52,829 nt of DNA, taken from positions 1 to 52,829 of the forward strand of contig CALWLY010000023.1 of NCBI GenBank assembly GCA_944381635.1, given 5' to 3'. Under the pieces are notes generated by a model that worked only from the letters and a program-made list of their open reading frames with translations, did no database searches and was not told the origin of the DNA. How positions within the stretch are numbered: position 1 is the stretch's first letter; each line of letters opens with the position of its first letter. Of this stretch, positions 52,759-52,829 are shown piece after piece. This DNA is from an uncultured Lachnospiraceae bacterium. GTDB lineage: Bacteria; Bacillota; Clostridia; Lachnospirales; Lachnospiraceae. The translations under genes and the position numbers were made by a program.

Positions 52759-52829
52759 TTAAACTTCCCACACCAACATGGTGTGCTGAACCTTGAAAAT
52801 TCAATATTTCAGCCAATAAAAAAGGCATA
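52759..52829. mobile_element. End of an unclassified insertion element at the right edge
   Basis: Bases 52790-52813 are the exact inverse of 22-45. ACTTCCCA (52763-52770) lies 19 bases inward, as at the left edge, and a hairpin CACACCA/TGGTGTG (52769-52785) occupies the same place as the left hairpin. Beyond 52813 the sequence differs from the left edge, consistent with the opposite end of one element, so the two copies would have the same orientation. No transposase is visible. Confidence 0.55.

Overview
The window looks like chromosome from a Lachnospiraceae-type Firmicute. Almost every gene has a strong GGAGG-type ribosome binding site, the gene set is Gram-positive (HprK, WhiA, RapZ, a Crh-like HPr, DUF1846, ECF sigma with an RsiV-like anti-sigma), and the order uvrC-hprK-ROK kinase-murB-rapZ-whiA-HPr is a clostridial arrangement. 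A Blautia-like genus is my guess; only the class-level call is well supported. No rRNA, tRNA, CRISPR array or prophage was seen.

Layout. 1-76: the end of a mobile element cutting into a c-di-GMP (PilZ) family-2 glycosyltransferase, followed by a large GT-C-like membrane protein. 3.6-9.7 kb: membrane-bound XRE regulator, RmlD-like reductase, dicarboxylate/amino-acid symporter, GT28 diacylglycerol glucosyltransferase-like protein, guanine deaminase. 9.6-11.6 kb: membrane diguanylate cyclase with an intact GGDEF and I-site, a plausible c-di-GMP source for the PilZ protein. 11.6-12.9 kb: split ThrE exporter. 13.2-16.3 kb: ECF sigma, RsiV-like anti-sigma and two Thr/Glu-rich lipoproteins. 16.4-20.2 kb: esterase, DUF378, YitT and DUF1846 genes. 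20.6-25 kb: ftsH and uvrC.

25.2-30.5 kb is the core regulatory and wall cluster: hprK, glcK-like ROK kinase, murB, rapZ, whiA and an HPr paralogue whose phosphorylatable His15 is Glu while Ser46 is kept. HprK could therefore modify it, but PTS phosphotransfer through residue 15 should be impossible. 30.6-34.9 kb: lipid kinase, class II fructose-bisphosphate aldolase, cyclophilin and a GNAT protein, separated by hairpin-rich intergenic repeats.

35.1-43.6 kb is the most system-like accessory locus. A minus-strand set (membrane-anchored, domain-permuted GH3; GtrA-like protein; cytosolic GH3) diverges from a LytTR response regulator and GHKL histidine kinase. Two 13-base direct repeats one 21-base period apart lie upstream of the GH3 promoter and fit a LytTR operator, so this may be a regulated glycoside or glycolipid remodelling unit.

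43.7-52.6 kb is small accessory cargo: flavin-binding PNPOx-like proteins, a FlaR-like kinase, RibD-C/DHFR-like proteins, a DUF1905/DUF1801 protein, an aldehyde/alcohol dehydrogenase pair, an HxlR regulator and a HAD phosphatase. It ends in a flavodoxin-ferredoxin gene broken by an in-frame amber codon and a 5'-truncated DHFR-like remnant. The last ~70 bases carry an inverted copy of the mobile-element end found at the left edge, so the window probably lies between two copies of one element.
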